Of a DNA stretch of 7,641 nt, positions 6,614 to 7,641 are shown piece after piece. Source of the DNA: an uncultured Lachnospiraceae bacterium (lineage in GTDB: Bacteria > Bacillota > Clostridia > Lachnospirales > Lachnospiraceae); assembly GCA_947177465.1 (NCBI GenBank), contig CAMWUP010000093.1, positions 1-7,641 on the forward strand, in the 5' to 3' direction. Each line of letters opens with the position of its first letter. The first letter of the stretch is position 1. Made by a program: the position numbers and the translations under genes. The notes under the pieces are model-generated. The model saw only the letters and a list, made by a program, of their open reading frames with translations. It did not search any database and was not told the origin of the DNA.

Positions 6614-7641
6614 ATGGCGAAATATGCGATTAATCAGGAGGGCGCCGCAGCGCTTCGAAAGCTGGCTGCTGATTTAAAGCTGGCGCAGTCGAATATTGAG
6701 GCGGGCGCGGGAGCTCTGCTGGTTTCGGTGGAAAAGGAAGAGCAGCTTGGAAAGTATGCTGATGAAATTATGGAACTGCTGGAAGGCAGTCGGCAGTTTT
6801 TAAAAAGGATTGGGGAAGATGTTCTGGTTTTAAGCCGTTATGCGGAAACGATGGCAGAAAAGATTGAAGCCTATGTGCAGCAGGGAATTGTGGGGAACAG
6901 TTCGGCAGGCGGAGAACGGAATATAGATGCGGGCGCAGAAAGCAGAAGCCGCAGGGAAAATGACGAGGCGCTCCGCCCTGTCAGGAGCTGCCCGCGGGAT
7001 TTGGCAGTGTCACAGTTTGGCTATCAAGAGGATGTCGAGGGTAATTTAGTTTACGACACGCCCCAAAAAATGGATGCGTACCTGTATAAAGAACAGGGAA
7101 GCGCAAAGCTGTTTTTTAAAGGAACCTGTGGTTTATGTTCCTGCGCCAACATTATGAGGCTGGCGGGAGTCAATGCTACCGAAAAGCAAATGATTGATTA
7201 TGCTTCCAAAACACCGGCAGCAAATACACAAAAAAAACTGTGTTCGGCAGGGTTCCTCAATCCGGCAAATAACGGCGGTACAAACCCATGGGAACGAAAG
7301 GAAATTTTATCACATTTCGGCGTGGAGAGTAGTGTGCTTCAGATAGAGACGGATAATACCGGAAAGCCGACGGATAAAAACATTGAGAATATTGCTTCCT
7401 ATGTGGAAACCGGAAGGGGGGTCATATTATCCGTACATTCCAAAATGTTGTGGTACGACGAGGCATATGGGAAGAAAGACTTACATGCGGTTACCGTTAC
7501 CAGCGTCAAGCGGGATAAGAAGGGCAGTATATTGGGATTTTATATCTGTGATTCTGCAAAGGGCGGAACGAGCTTTTATCCGGCGGGGAAAATAAGGGAT
7601 GTCCTTACCGGCTCGCCGATGAATGTCACACAGTCCATTAT
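6614..7641 (+). CDS. Putative T7SS-type effector: helical ESAT-6-like N-terminus fused to papain/C39-like cysteine peptidase (3' truncated)
   Basis: The open frame gives 342 residues and runs off the window, so the C-terminus is missing. Residues 1-90 are strongly helical with a Gly/Ala-rich break (EAGAGA, 29-34), fitting a secretion-type helical module of WXG100/LXG size, although no WXG or LXG motif is present. Residues 95-125 are a polar linker. From about 126 a papain-like domain follows: GTCGLCSCANIM (170-181) with C172 as likely nucleophile at a helix start, DLHAVTV (289-295) with H291 as general base, and YICDSA (310-315) with D313 as third residue. The order Cys-His-Asp and strand context match C39-like/papain-fold peptidases. 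C175 and C177 lie close to the nucleophile. The gene follows the ATPase by 40 nt, suggesting that its product is handled by that ATPase. It may be a protease toxin exported to rivals, an intracellular protease effector, or a processing peptidase; I cannot choose. No immunity gene is visible in the window. Confidence 0.8.
   Translation, partial: MAKYAINQEGAAALRKLAADLKLAQSNIEAGAGALLVSVEKEEQLGKYADEIMELLEGSRQFLKRIGEDVLVLSRYAETMAEKIEAYVQQGIVGNSSAGGERNIDAGAESRSRRENDEALRPVRSCPRDLAVSQFGYQEDVEGNLVYDTPQKMDAYLYKEQGSAKLFFKGTCGLCSCANIMRLAGVNATEKQMIDYASKTPAANTQKKLCSAGFLNPANNGGTNPWERKEILSHFGVESSVLQIETDNTGKPTDKNIENIASYVETGRGVILSVHSKMLWYDEAYGKKDLHAVTVTSVKRDKKGSILGFYICDSAKGGTSFYPAGKIRDVLTGSPMNVTQSI

Noticed and set aside
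6596..6624. Perfect TTGACA (6596-6601) as an internal promoter for the peptidase gene
   Set aside because: No good -10 hexamer occurs at 16-18 bp, and a -10 there would fall inside the coding region, so it could not make the full message.
7383..7595. A 70-codon + strand frame near the window end
   Set aside because: It is out of frame with, and fully inside, the peptidase gene, where the catalytic His and Asp motifs are encoded; it has no convincing ribosome binding site.
1..7641. CRISPR array, tRNA, rRNA, transposase or insertion-sequence ends
   Set aside because: I found no regularly spaced repeats, cloverleaf-like segment, transposase motif or terminal inverted repeats; nearly all bases are explained by the four genes.

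Overview
The window is a single-direction (+ strand) four-gene cluster, probably one operon, that fills nearly all 7.6 kb. The balanced base composition, AT-rich promoter, strong GGAGG-type ribosome binding sites and protein character suggest a Firmicute, most likely a Clostridia/Lachnospiraceae-like gut bacterium. That assignment is an inference from style, not from a marker gene.

Layout. Bases 1-127 are an AT-rich leader with a convincing vegetative promoter: TTGTTA, a 17 bp spacer, then a perfect TATAAT. Next is a 994-residue STAND/NLR-like protein (128-3112) with an unrecognised N-terminal region, an NB-ARC-type P-loop NTPase core, and a C-terminal helical/TPR region. Its last 20 bases overlap a 54-codon gene (3093-3257) that has its own excellent ribosome binding site. 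A 1088-residue FtsK/SpoIIIE-EssC-type ATPase follows (3307-6573). It has an N-terminal coiled coil, no visible membrane segment, and three ATPase-like modules, of which only the middle one keeps Walker A and B. The last gene (6614 to the window edge, incomplete) encodes an ESAT-6/WXG100-sized helical N-terminal region joined to a papain/C39-like cysteine peptidase domain with a visible Cys-His-Asp set.

How they may work together (inference). An EssC-like ATPase next to a protein with a small helical N-terminal module and an enzymatic C-terminal domain looks like a type VII secretion-related ATPase and effector pair. The ATPase lacks the membrane anchor and FHA domains of classical EssC, and the operon opens with an NLR-type sensor. 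Two readings compete: a divergent T7SS-like toxin-export locus controlled by a STAND protein, or an intracellular conflict/defence system in which NLR sensing is coupled to a motor ATPase and a protease effector. The window ends inside the peptidase gene, so downstream partners such as immunity protein, WXG100 chaperone or membrane components cannot be seen.
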